Source: Lachnospiraceae bacterium Zagget2
GTDB lineage: Bacteria; Bacillota; Clostridia; Lachnospirales; Lachnospiraceae
Assembly: GCA_001941045.1 (NCBI GenBank)
Contig: MSHD01000015.1
Location: 1 to 64,000 of the forward strand
Reading direction: 5' to 3'
DNA length: 64,000 nt
The stretch's first letter is position 1, and every line of letters begins with the position of its first letter. The position numbers were made by a program, and so were the translations under genes. The notes below the pieces were generated by a model. That model searched no databases, was not told the origin of the DNA, and was given only the letters and a program-made list of their open reading frames with translations. Positions 36,030-44,764 of the stretch are shown piece by piece.

Positions 36030-37194
36030 GATAGTACGACTGATCCGCGGCCCAGAGAATCGGATGGTCACAGGCCTGCGTGCGGAACTCGACCTGCCGC
36101 AGTCGCCTGTGGGCGGCGTGCGCGGCCTCCTTCAGGGTCTTCGCGAAGAGCTCCGGATCCATGAAGTGGGAGCAGGAGCAGGTGGCGAGAAAGCCTCCGT
36201 CTTTCACAAGGCGCATGCCGCGCAGGTTGATCTCGCGGTAGCCTTTGACCGCGTTTCTGATGGAGCTGCGGGACTTGGTGAAAGCGGGCGGGTCGAGGAT
36301 CACGACATCGTAACGTTCGCCGCGCTGTTCCAGTTCGGGCAGCAGTTCAAACACGTCGGCGCAGAGAAAGCGTACGCGATCTTCCATGCCATTTAAGAGA
36401 GCATTTTCACGGGCCTGTGCGCAGCCGGTTTCCGAGGCGTCCACGCCAAGCACCTGGGAGGCGCCGCCGGCCGCCGCATTCAGTGCGAAGGAGCCCGTGT
36501 GCGTGAAACAGTCGAGCACCTTTTTGCCGCTGCAAAGTCGCCGGACGGCGAGGCGATTATATTTCTGATCAAGGAAATAACCGGTCTTCTGTCCGTCCTG
36601 CACGTCCACAAGAAAATGTACGCCGTTCTCCTCGATCTCCACCTTCGTGTCGAAGGGCTCCCCGATGAATCCCTTGAAACGCTCCATGCCCTCCTGCTCA
36701 CGCACTTTCGCGTCGCTGCGCTCATAGACGCCGCGAATGACGATGCCATCTTCAAGCAGGACCTTTTTCAGAAGGTCCAGGATGCGCGGTTTCAGGCGGT
36801 CGATGCCGAGTGCGAGTGACTCCACGACGAGCACGTCCGAAAATTTGTCGATCACCAGACCGGGCAGGAAGTCTGCTTCTCCGAAGATAATGCGGCAGCA
36901 GCCGGTGTCGGTCGTGGCCTTGCGATATTCCCAGGCATCGCGTACGCGCCGCTCCAGGAAGGCGTCGTCGATGACATGCTCCCGCCTGCGCGACAACAGC
37001 CGCACCCGGATCTTTGAATTTCGGTTCAAAAATCCGTATCCCAGAAAATATCCGTCGAAATCGTGCACCTCCACGATATCTCCGTTCTCAGAATGTCCTG
37101 CGATACTCTCGATCTCATTGTCATAAATCCAGGCGCCGCCGGCTTTAATGGTGCGCCCTTCCCCTTTTTTCAGTGTTACGATTGTGTGATACAT
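35992..37194 (-). CDS. rlmI: Class I rRNA methyltransferase, RlmI-like (m5C)
   Basis: About 400 residues from the ATG at 37194 (GGGGAGAA upstream); a longer in-frame start adds 21 poor residues. The N-terminal PUA domain (KKGEGRTIKAGGAWIYDNEI) binds RNA; a central EEHEE-like domain follows (FLVDVQDGQKTGYFLDQ near 187). The C-terminal Rossmann fold has VLDCFTHTGSFALNA near 217, LGVDASETG, and the catalytic region VILDPPAFTKS with a downstream CSCSHFMDPELF. RlmI methylates C1962 of 23S rRNA in E. coli; the exact target here is inferred. Confidence 0.9.
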   Translation of the reverse strand: MYHTIVTLKKGEGRTIKAGGAWIYDNEIESIAGHSENGDIVEVHDFDGYFLGYGFLNRNSKIRVRLLSRRREHVIDDAFLERRVRDAWEYRKATTDTGCCRIIFGEADFLPGLVIDKFSDVLVVESLALGIDRLKPRILDLLKKVLLEDGIVIRGVYERSDAKVREQEGMERFKGFIGEPFDTKVEIEENGVHFLVDVQDGQKTGYFLDQKYNRLAVRRLCSGKKVLDCFTHTGSFALNAAAGGASQVLGVDASETGCAQARENALLNGMEDRVRFLCADVFELLPELEQRGERYDVVILDPPAFTKSRSSIRNAVKGYREINLRGMRLVKDGGFLATCSCSHFMDPELFAKTLKEAAHAAHRRLRQVEFRTQACDHPILWAADQSYYLKFYLFQVVEEL

Positions 37195-37271
37195 GGCTTT
37201 TCTCCCCGGCAATACAGAATCTTTGTCAAGTGTAGCTTTCTCTGAAAAATCTGTCAAGCAATTACTGTAAG

Positions 37272-37300
37272 GTATAAGGCCTGAAAATCAGGCCATACTT
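37272..37300 (+). promoter_or_regulatory. Sigma-G/F-like promoter with palindromic spacer
   Basis: GTATA (37272-37276), a 17-base spacer and CATACTT (37294-37300) fit the forespore consensus GHATR / CATWHTA at nearly all positions. The spacer is itself an inverted repeat, GGCCTGA-AAA-TCAGGCC (37278-37294). It lies about 30 bases before a small acid-soluble spore protein gene, which is expected to be forespore-specific. Confidence 0.55.
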
Positions 37301-37330
37301 TTCGTAGAAAAAGAAAAGGAGCAGAAGGTT

Positions 37331-37522
37331 ATGGATTTTGAAAAGCTGGAACCGAATGACCGGATGAAATATGAGATTGCCGAGGAGCTGGGATTGCTTG
37401 CAAAGGTGCGCGAGGGTGGATGGAAAGCGCTCTCGGCGCGGGAGACCGGGCGGATTGGAGGAATCTTAAGCCGCAGAAAGAAAGCGCTGGAAAGCAGCAT
37501 GAGAAGAGAAGAACAGGAATAG
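37331..37522 (+). CDS. Alpha/beta-type small acid-soluble spore protein
   Basis: 63 residues with the SASP core: MKYEIAEELGLL near 13-24, then GWKALSARETGRIGG near 31-45, including the germination-protease cleavage context and the conserved GRIGG. These proteins coat spore DNA and protect it from UV. Size is typical. AAAAGGAG lies upstream with good spacing, and a sigma-G-like promoter precedes it. It shows that the organism is a spore former or recently was. Confidence 0.88.
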   Translation: MDFEKLEPNDRMKYEIAEELGLLAKVREGGWKALSARETGRIGGILSRRKKALESSMRREEQE

Positions 37523-37558
37523 GCTGTAAAGAGAGCGAAACCGCAGGAGGAAGATGCG

Positions 37559-39244
37559 GTGAACAGTCAGAAGGCGGAAAATGAACTGAATCTTGCGCTG
37601 GACGTGAGCGAGCAGGAACGGGAGCGGGCGTTCGGATTAAGCGAGGGTTATGACCCGGAGGAGCAGACCTGGGAGCTGATCGTGAAATATTCCGGCGGCC
37701 TGGAGCGGCTGCGCGGGATTGCGGAACAGACGACAGAACTTTCCGGCGGCTATGCGATTCTGATCGTGCGCGCGTCCCGCCTGTCTGAGCTCGAGGAACT
37801 GCCGGAAGTCGAGTACATGGAAAAGCCGCGGCGGCTGTATTTCGAACTGACGGAAGGGAAGAGAGCGTCCTGTATGAGCGCAGTGCAGCGGGCGCCGCTG
37901 CATCTTACCGGCCGGGGCGTGATCGTCGCCGTGCTGGATTCCGGTGTCGACTGCCGTCATCCAGAATTTCGGAAGGCGGACGGGACGAGCCGGATCCTGG
38001 CGCTCTGGGATCAGTCCGGCGGGGAAATCCCGCCGGAAGGCTTTCCTATGGGGACAGAGTACACACAGGAAGAGCTGAATGCGGCGCTGCAGTCGGACGC
38101 GCCGCTTCCCGGGGATTTGAGCGGCCACGGTACCGGCGTGCTCTCGATTGCCGCAGGAAATCAGGGCGTGGCGTATGAAAGTGAGCTGCTGGTCGTAAAG
38201 CTCGCAGCTGCGAAAGCGAATGGCTTTCCCCGGACGACGGAGCTGATGCAGGGACTGGAGTATGCAATGCGCAAGGCACGGGAGTACGGGATGCCGCTGG
38301 CTGTGAACCTGAGCTTTGGCAATTCCTATGGTTCGCATACGGGGAGAAGTCTTCTGGAAACCTATATGGATGCGCTGAGTGAGCAGGGAAGGACGGTGAT
38401 CTGTGTCGGAAGCGGCAACGAGGGCGCGCGCGCCGGACATGCGGCGGGAAATCTGCGGGGTGTGAAGGAGCAGAGAGTGGAAATCGCCGTCGCAGACTAT
38501 GAGCCGTCGCTGAATCTGCAGATCTGGAAAAATTACGTGGATCGTTTCGACATCTATCTTGTGCACCCAAAGGGTCAGACAGTGGGGCCTCTGTATGAGA
38601 ATCCCCCTGCGCAGCGCTATCTTCTGGGAGAGACGGAGCTTTTGATTTATTATGGAGAACCGCGCCCGTACAGTGTGAATCAGGAGATTTTTGTGGAATG
38701 GATTCCGAAAGGGAGCTATCTGGATGCAGGGGTCTGGAGTCTGCGCCTCGTTTCGAAGAATATTGTGGATGGAAACTGGCAGATGTGGCTTCCGACCGGC
38801 GAAGTTCTCGGGAGCGCGACGCGCTTTCTCACGCCCTCACCGGAAAATACGCTCACAATCCCGTCGACCGCTGCCGGCGTCATCACGGTCGGAGCATACG
38901 ATGACCAGACGGATACCCTTGCCGCTTTCTCGGGGAGAGGCCAGTCGGGAAAAGGCCTGCAGAAGCCGGATCTCGTGGCGCCGGGCGTGGAGATCGCGGC
39001 AGCTGCGCCGGGCGGCGGCTATCAGAGTCGCTCCGGAACATCATTTGCCGTTCCCTTTGTCACCGGGGCGGCGGCGCTTCTGATGCAGTATGGCATCGTG
39101 GATGGCCATGACAGATATCTTTACGGAGAGGAAGTGAGGGCGTATCTGCGGCGTGGAGCCAGACCGCTGCCTGCTTTTCCGGACTATCCGAATACCGCAG
39201 TGGGTTATGGAAAACTGTGTGCAGAGGAAAGCCTGAACCTATGA
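37559..39244 (+). CDS. Subtilisin-like serine protease of the Csp type
   Basis: 561 residues, S8 family, without a signal peptide. The catalytic triad is intact: Asp in VAVLDSGVDCRH (near 130), His in SGHGTGVLSIAAGN (near 189) and Ser in SRSGTSFAVPFVTG (near 492). The N-terminal about 95 residues look like a retained propeptide. A large insert with a jellyroll-like region (about 300-440) separates His and Ser, as in the Csp germination proteases of Clostridia, which activate the cortex hydrolase SleC. The start is GTG at 37559 behind GGAGGAAG. Location next to a SASP gene supports a spore role. Confidence 0.8.
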   Translation: MNSQKAENELNLALDVSEQERERAFGLSEGYDPEEQTWELIVKYSGGLERLRGIAEQTTELSGGYAILIVRASRLSELEELPEVEYMEKPRRLYFELTEGKRASCMSAVQRAPLHLTGRGVIVAVLDSGVDCRHPEFRKADGTSRILALWDQSGGEIPPEGFPMGTEYTQEELNAALQSDAPLPGDLSGHGTGVLSIAAGNQGVAYESELLVVKLAAAKANGFPRTTELMQGLEYAMRKAREYGMPLAVNLSFGNSYGSHTGRSLLETYMDALSEQGRTVICVGSGNEGARAGHAAGNLRGVKEQRVEIAVADYEPSLNLQIWKNYVDRFDIYLVHPKGQTVGPLYENPPAQRYLLGETELLIYYGEPRPYSVNQEIFVEWIPKGSYLDAGVWSLRLVSKNIVDGNWQMWLPTGEVLGSATRFLTPSPENTLTIPSTAAGVITVGAYDDQTDTLAAFSGRGQSGKGLQKPDLVAPGVEIAAAAPGGGYQSRSGTSFAVPFVTGAAALLMQYGIVDGHDRYLYGEEVRAYLRRGARPLPAFPDYPNTAVGYGKLCAEESLNL

Positions 39245-40255
39245 GGGTGTGATGGTGATGGTGACAACCGCATAGTTGGCGACCCCGTATTCCACGCCGG
39301 CAGCAATCTGTCCGGACAGATGCAGCTCCTGCATTGCGTCCGCTGTAGCGTCGAGGACAAGGTTCATCTTCCCTTCCGCCTGTTCGGTGGAAGCGTCGCA
39401 GATGATCTGGAACTCATACACGCCGTCGGAGAGATACGCCCGGACCGCGGAAGCGATCTCCTCATCGGAGGAGACAAAGGTACAGGCATCTTTGAGGTAA
39501 GGTTCAATGCTCAGATAGCGATTGCTTTCCAGATAACGCGTGTCAGAGCAGACATGCCGGTCGTCCGGTCCCTCGGCGGTGTGCGTAGCCTCGAGGGAAC
39601 TGTCCGGTACGAGAAAATAGTCGTAAGTAATATTCGAACCGTCAGAGACGAGCTCGTCATTCACGAGCGGGTCGTCCCAGGTGACATCCACGTTGAACCA
39701 GGCGTTATCTACCTGGACCTGGTTCCAGGCGTGGGACAATACCTTGCTTCCGTCATTGGCACTGCCGTAAACCATAAGACTCTCGAGTCCGGCCTGTTCG
39801 CACAGAAAATCGAAGGCGCGGGCGTAGCCCTCGCAGACTGCGGAGTGCAGAAGCAGCGCGCCCTCGGCGGTATAGGCGCTATCCGGGAGTGTATCTGCGT
39901 AGAGGTTCTCATAGTCGTAGTCCACGTTGTACACGAGATAGTCGTGAATCGCCTTGACGGTCTCGTATTCGGACATGTCGGACGAGAGGATAGACGCGGC
40001 GATGGCTTCCATTTCCGGGGAGATTTCCACGGAATCTTCTGTGGTTTCCTCCGGAATCTCCACTTCCGTCATGTCTTCCTCCGCGGACGTCTCTGCCTCT
40101 TCGTTTTCCTGCGTGGATTGTTCAGAGACCCTGCTCTCCTGCGTTTGGGACTGCGTACTGTTCCCACGGAAGCGCTGCACATATTCGGTAATGTCGGACA
40201 GGCCGCAGCCGGTCAGCAAAAGGCCTGCGGCAAGTATAAGCACAAATTTTCTCAT
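39239..40255 (-). CDS. Lipoprotein with a transglutaminase-like domain
   Basis: About 338 residues from the ATG at 40255. A lipoprotein signal peptide ends at LLLTGCG (Cys near residue 17). An acidic Thr/Glu/Ser-rich linker (residues about 30-80) is followed by a transglutaminase/protease-like fold: AIHDYLVYNVDYD, then the catalytic Cys in LLHSAVCEGYARAFD, His in VLSHAWNQV and Asp in VDVTWDDPL. It is exported and lipid-anchored; its substrate is unknown. It ends 6 bases inside the convergent protease gene. Confidence 0.82.
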   Translation of the reverse strand: MRKFVLILAAGLLLTGCGLSDITEYVQRFRGNSTQSQTQESRVSEQSTQENEEAETSAEEDMTEVEIPEETTEDSVEISPEMEAIAASILSSDMSEYETVKAIHDYLVYNVDYDYENLYADTLPDSAYTAEGALLLHSAVCEGYARAFDFLCEQAGLESLMVYGSANDGSKVLSHAWNQVQVDNAWFNVDVTWDDPLVNDELVSDGSNITYDYFLVPDSSLEATHTAEGPDDRHVCSDTRYLESNRYLSIEPYLKDACTFVSSDEEIASAVRAYLSDGVYEFQIICDASTEQAEGKMNLVLDATADAMQELHLSGQIAAGVEYGVANYAVVTITITPS

Positions 40256-40297
40256 GACACCAGTATAAGGAAGAAAATCATTTCCCGCAAGGGAAAC

Positions 40298-40326
40298 TTG
40301 CGAAACCCTCAAAGCTGCGGTAAAAT
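40298..40326 (+). promoter_or_regulatory. ridA promoter
   Basis: TTGCGA (40298-40303), 17 bases, TAAAAT (40321-40326), 45 bases before the ridA start, with a strong AGGAGG site between. Confidence 0.55.
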
Positions 40327-40371
40327 GTACCTGGATCAGAATAAGAAATACATAACAGGAGGAACATAGCT

Positions 40372-40740
40372 ATGAACATTATTGCGACAGAAAAAGCCCC
40401 CGGGGCGATCGGACCCTATTCGCAGGCGTACGAGGTGAACGGCATGATCTACAGTTCGGGTCAGATTCCGGTAGACCCGGCCACGGGAAACATCCCGGAG
40501 GGTATCGCGGCGCAGGCGGAGCAGAGCTGCAAGAATGTTGGTGCGATCCTTGAGGCCGCAGGAAGCGGTTATGACAAGGTGGTCAAGACGACCTGCTTCC
40601 TGGCGGACATCGCGGATTTCGCTGCCTTCAACGAGGTCTATGCAAAATACTTCATCTCTAAACCGGCCCGCAGCTGCGTGGCGGTGCGTGATCTCCCCAA
40701 AGGAGTGCTCTGCGAGGTAGAAGCGATCGCGGTGAAGTGA
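40372..40740 (+). CDS. ridA: RidA family enamine/imine deaminase
   Basis: 122 residues of the YjgF/RidA family. It has the signature KAPGAIGPYSQAY near residue 10, SGQIPVDPATG near 28 and the arginine of RSCVAVRDLPKGVLCEVEA near 103 that anchors the carboxylate of the substrate. RidA hydrolyses reactive 2-aminoacrylate made by pyridoxal-phosphate enzymes and forms a cytoplasmic homotrimer. Single-gene unit with its own promoter. Confidence 0.95.
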   Translation: MNIIATEKAPGAIGPYSQAYEVNGMIYSSGQIPVDPATGNIPEGIAAQAEQSCKNVGAILEAAGSGYDKVVKTTCFLADIADFAAFNEVYAKYFISKPARSCVAVRDLPKGVLCEVEAIAVK

Positions 40741-40750
40741 CGGAAATTGC

Positions 40751-42070
40751 TCAGGGTGTCCGCAATAAAAACGCCATGTACAGAGGCAGGGTCAGCACTG
40801 CCTCTGATTTTCCGACGTTGTAATCACCGAGTTTTATGGCATGACGGATATGGTATTTCTCAGGATGGCGCAGAACTGTCCGCAGGCTCTTCGCGTTTCC
40901 AGTGGCAGCCTTCACTTCGACGGGCGTGCATTCTCCTTTGTAACGAATCACAAAATCCAGTTCCAGACCGCTGTCTTTGTGGTAATAATACAGTTTTTTT
41001 CCCATTTTGGAAAAAATATCAGCCACCAGATTTTCAAAAACAGCACCTTTATAACCGTAAAGCCTGCCCTGAAGAATGTCAAACTGCGTCCCGTCCTCCA
41101 GCATGCTGACAAACAGTCCGCAATCCTTCATGTAAACTTTAAAGACGTCTTCTTCCGCATTTCCATCGAGCGGAAGCTCTGTAATGGAGAGATTATGACA
41201 TCTGGAAATGATACCGGCGTCCTCGATCCACTGCAGGCTGCCGATATATTTTGAGGCAGTGGAGCCTTTTTTTACAACAGAATACTGAAATTTTTTATTC
41301 TCCTTGCTGAGTTGCCTGGGTATGGACTGGAAGCATTCTTTGATACGCGATTTATCTTTGCGTTCTGCATATTTTACCATATCGTCCTCATAGGAGCGTA
41401 TGATATCCCGCTGGATACGGAGCACCTCATCCATCTGCTTGGTATCGACAAACGTCTGGACGGCGTCCGGCATTCCACCGACAACAGTATACTGAAGAAG
41501 AAGCTGCCGCATCCGCTGGTGCAGCGCTTCCGGGACAGGTGTCTCGGTCTCCAGACATTGGCTCAGCAGCTCCACCATTTCGGCGGAGACGCCGTTTGCC
41601 CACAGAAATTCCTCAAAATCCAGCGGATACATGTCAACGATGGTTTCTGAGCCGACGGGGATGGAGCGCGGTTCCCGGCCATATCCCTTTACTCCCAGCA
41701 GAGAGCCGGTCCCGATCACATCGTATCTCCCATCCGTTCGGAAAAACTTGAGCGCAGTCCTGGCTTCCGGACAATCCTGAATCTCATCCAGCACCAGTAT
41801 GGTCCGTCCGGCTTCAAAAACAGCGTCCTTTCCGAGTAAAGCGGAGAGCATCATCACAAGATGATCAATTTCCAGCGAACCGGAAAAGGCGGCCGCATAA
41901 TCCGGATTCTCAAAAAAATTCAGATATACAACATGTTCATAATTTTTATACGCAAAATCCAGTGCGGAGAAGGTTTTCCCACACTGCCTGCAGCCTTTTA
42001 TAATAAGAGGCTTATGGTCTGGCGTGTTTTTCCAATCTGTCAGTTTTTGCTCGATTTTTCTTCTCAGCAT
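40751..42070 (-). CDS. AAA ATPase with DUF4143 C-terminal domain
   Basis: 439 residues. The N-terminal AAA_14 ATPase has Walker A KGCRQCGKTFSALDF (near 24-38; the loop reads GCRQCGKT), Walker B TILVLDEIQDCPE near 92 and a sensor region VIGTGSLLGV. The C-terminal DUF4143 domain ends in a PD-(D/E)XK-like nuclease core (LELDFVIRYKGECTPVEVKA near 380). Such proteins are common and mobile in Clostridia and Bacteroides and their role is unknown. It is an isolated gene on the minus strand. Confidence 0.88.
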   Translation of the reverse strand: MLRRKIEQKLTDWKNTPDHKPLIIKGCRQCGKTFSALDFAYKNYEHVVYLNFFENPDYAAAFSGSLEIDHLVMMLSALLGKDAVFEAGRTILVLDEIQDCPEARTALKFFRTDGRYDVIGTGSLLGVKGYGREPRSIPVGSETIVDMYPLDFEEFLWANGVSAEMVELLSQCLETETPVPEALHQRMRQLLLQYTVVGGMPDAVQTFVDTKQMDEVLRIQRDIIRSYEDDMVKYAERKDKSRIKECFQSIPRQLSKENKKFQYSVVKKGSTASKYIGSLQWIEDAGIISRCHNLSITELPLDGNAEEDVFKVYMKDCGLFVSMLEDGTQFDILQGRLYGYKGAVFENLVADIFSKMGKKLYYYHKDSGLELDFVIRYKGECTPVEVKAATGNAKSLRTVLRHPEKYHIRHAIKLGDYNVGKSEAVLTLPLYMAFLLRTP

Positions 42071-42184
42071 AATTCAGAATACTCCCTTTTCTATAGTATA
42101 GTAAGAAGTGCAAACTTTTTCAAGGGAGTTTTTGAGAAAACATGCAAAAAAATCAAACGACTTTTCAAAGAAAGTTACATATTT

Positions 42185-43174
42185 TCATTTCACCTCGTTC
42201 GGCGAGCTGCCGCCATGCTCGAAAGTGTGCACATTTTCCAGCGTTGTCCGGGCGATGGCCGACAGCGCCTCCCGCGTGAAGAAGCCCTGGTGCGAGGTAA
42301 TCATCACGTTCGGGAAGGAGAGAAGCCTGGCGGTGACGGAGTGCTCCAGGATCTCATCAGAGCGGTCCTCGAAGACGTTCGGCCCCTCCTCCTCGTAGAC
42401 GTCGAGTCCCACGCCGAAGAACTTATGTGCGCGAATGCCCTCGATCAGGTCGTCGGTCTTCACCAGCGCGCCGCGGGAAGTGTTGACAAGGATCACACCG
42501 TCCTTCATCTTCCGGATGCTCTCCGTGTTAATCATATGGTAGGTGCTGTCCGTGAGCGGGCAGTGCAGGGAGATGAGATCACTCGCAGCCAGCAGCTCGT
42601 CGAGCTCCACGTAGGTCGCGAAATCCATAAGCTCCGGATTCTGATGTACGTCATAGGCAATGACCTTCATGCCGAAGCCATGGCAGATCCGGGCCATCGC
42701 CGCGCCGATCTTTCCCGTGCCGACGATGCCCGCGGTCTTCTGATGGAAATTGATGCCCATCAGGGAGCCAAGGCTGAAGTCGTTTTCCCGCACCTTCACA
42801 TAGGCCTTGTGAAGGTGCCGGTTCACACTGAGTGCGAGCGCCATCGCGTGCTCGGCGACTGCTTCGGGAGAGTAGCCGGGAACGCGGAAAATACGGATGC
42901 CGCAGTCCGCGGCCGCGTCGAGATCCACATTGTTGAAACCGGCGCAGCGCAGGAGAAGCAGCCTTACTCCGCAGCCATGCAATACCTCGATCGTCCCGCG
43001 GCTGATGTCCGCGTTGACGAAGGCGCAGACGGCGTCGTAGCCCTGCGCGAGACGGGCGGTGACGGGCGCAAGCTCCGTCTTCAGAAATTTCACTTCGATG
43101 CCCGGCTGACCGGTAAGCTCCCTCGTGAAGGATTCCCGGTCGTAGTTTTTGGTGTCAAAGAACAGAATCTTCAT
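42185..43174 (-). CDS. D-2-hydroxyacid dehydrogenase, D-lactate dehydrogenase-like
   Basis: 329 residues. The NAD-binding Rossmann motif is GIVGTGKIGAAMARI near 147. The catalytic Arg lies in VNTSRGALV (near 232), the Glu in YEEEGPNVFE (near 262) and the His in ITSHQGFFTREA (near 294). RCAGFNNVDLDAA near 75 and the FFTREAL end match fermentative D-lactate dehydrogenases (LdhA class), which reduce pyruvate to D-lactate with NADH. AAGGGGG precedes the ATG on this strand. Substrate identity is likely but not certain. Confidence 0.88.
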   Translation of the reverse strand: MKILFFDTKNYDRESFTRELTGQPGIEVKFLKTELAPVTARLAQGYDAVCAFVNADISRGTIEVLHGCGVRLLLLRCAGFNNVDLDAAADCGIRIFRVPGYSPEAVAEHAMALALSVNRHLHKAYVKVRENDFSLGSLMGINFHQKTAGIVGTGKIGAAMARICHGFGMKVIAYDVHQNPELMDFATYVELDELLAASDLISLHCPLTDSTYHMINTESIRKMKDGVILVNTSRGALVKTDDLIEGIRAHKFFGVGLDVYEEEGPNVFEDRSDEILEHSVTARLLSFPNVMITSHQGFFTREALSAIARTTLENVHTFEHGGSSPNEVK

Positions 43175-43325
43175 ATTTTTCGATCCCCCTTTCCATTCAG
43201 AAATCAGTATCTCCTGTAATGGTGATTTTTATGGCTTTCCTATATGAAAAAAATGTGGTAACATTGCAAATGCAGGCGGCGATTGCCGACAGCAATCGAC
43301 TTTTGCCTGTCAGGGAGGCAGGATT

Positions 43326-44759
43326 ATGTCAGGGAAAAGGCAACGAAACCGTACGATTTTAACCGCTTTTCTGGCGACGCTGGGAGCAGTGCTTCTGCTG
43401 CTTGCGGCCTGGTTCCTTTTCTTCGGTGGAAAGAAGACGGAGGAAGAATCGGTCGCGGAAGCGATCGAAACACAGGAAGAGGCGGCCGATGAGGAGACAG
43501 AAGAAGAGGACCCGCAGACGCTTGTCGAGGCGGAAGAAGGCGTGGAGACAGCGATCAGCACTGTGAAGGAGATCGCCAGCGAGACGGATGAGATCACGGT
43601 GGGTATCGACGTGTCCGGATACCAGGGAACGATTGACTGGGAGCAGGTCGCGGCCTCCGGCGTCGATTTTGCCATGGTGCGCGTGGGCTACCGCACGCTG
43701 AGCGGCGGAGAGATTGCCGAGGACGCCTGCGCCCGCTATAATCTGCAGGAAGCGGCGGCAAATGGCATTCAGCTCGGCGCTTATTTCTTCTCGACCGCGG
43801 TCACGGAGGAGGAGGCCCGTGAGGAAGCCGAGTGGACAGCGGGGCTTCTGGCCGGTTACCCGATCACCTATCCGGTGGCTTACAACTGCGAGGGTTTTCA
43901 GAGCGAGTCGAGCAGACAGACGGAGTTGAGCGTGGAGGAGCGTTCGAACCTCGCCGTCGTATTCCTGGAGGAGATCGAAGAGCAGGGCTATACGGGCATG
44001 TTCTACGCGGCGCGCAATGAGCTTGCGGACAATCTGCTCTGGCAGACGGACGAGCTCGAGCTGCAGTACCGTATCTGGGTGGCGCAGTATTCTTCTTATT
44101 CGACCGATCAGCCGGACTATGATGGGGAGTATGTGATGTGGCAGTATACCAATATGGGCTCCGTACCGGGGATTGACGGCTATGTGGATCTCGATATTGC
44201 GTATTTTGGCTACAGTGAGTCCGCGGCTGCGCAGGACGAGAGCGCGGCGGAGTATGTCGAGGCGGACCCGGAGGTCGGCGTGACCTTCGAGGAAGTGGAC
44301 GAGCAGGTGACGGCGAAGGACGTGACGAACCTGCGCAGTACGATGGACCAGACTGACAGCAGCAATATTGTGGCGCAGCTGCAGAACGGCGAGGTCGCGG
44401 CGCGCACCGGAAAGGGAAATAACGGCTGGTCGCGGCTTACTTATAATGGAGAGACGCTCTATGCGGTGTCCAGCTATCTGACAACGGATCTCAGCTATAC
44501 CCCGGCGGTGGAAGAAGTGGACGACGACGGTTTTAAGACAAAGTTTACGACGGTCAGCGAGAATGTGACGGCAAAGGAGGTTACGAACCTCCGCAACCGC
44601 CCGAGTGTCGAGGACCCCTCGGAGGTCATCGCGCAGCTTTACAATGGCGAGGTGATCGTCCGCACGGGTGTCTCCGATGTGGGCTGGTCCAGAGTAGAAT
44701 ATAACGGGCAGACGCTGTACTGTATCAGCAGTTATCTGCAGGTGGTAGAGCAGGAGTAG
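43326..44759 (+). CDS. Membrane-anchored GH25 lysozyme with two SH3-like domains
   Basis: 477 residues. A transmembrane anchor (ILTAFLATLGAVLLLLAAWF, residues about 11-30) is followed by an acidic stalk rich in Glu. The GH25 muramidase domain (about 95-300) starts GIDVSGYQGTIDW, continues AMVRVGYR and ends WVAQYSSYS and MWQYT. The usual catalytic D-x-E reads N-C-E (in YPVAYNCEGF), so one acidic residue appears replaced. Two bacterial SH3 repeats follow (VTAKDVTNLRS and VTAKEVTNLRN), which bind cell wall. It likely trims peptidoglycan outside the membrane, if active. Confidence 0.85.
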   Translation: MSGKRQRNRTILTAFLATLGAVLLLLAAWFLFFGGKKTEEESVAEAIETQEEAADEETEEEDPQTLVEAEEGVETAISTVKEIASETDEITVGIDVSGYQGTIDWEQVAASGVDFAMVRVGYRTLSGGEIAEDACARYNLQEAAANGIQLGAYFFSTAVTEEEAREEAEWTAGLLAGYPITYPVAYNCEGFQSESSRQTELSVEERSNLAVVFLEEIEEQGYTGMFYAARNELADNLLWQTDELELQYRIWVAQYSSYSTDQPDYDGEYVMWQYTNMGSVPGIDGYVDLDIAYFGYSESAAAQDESAAEYVEADPEVGVTFEEVDEQVTAKDVTNLRSTMDQTDSSNIVAQLQNGEVAARTGKGNNGWSRLTYNGETLYAVSSYLTTDLSYTPAVEEVDDDGFKTKFTTVSENVTAKEVTNLRNRPSVEDPSEVIAQLYNGEVIVRTGVSDVGWSRVEYNGQTLYCISSYLQVVEQE

Positions 44760-44764
44760 TGGTT

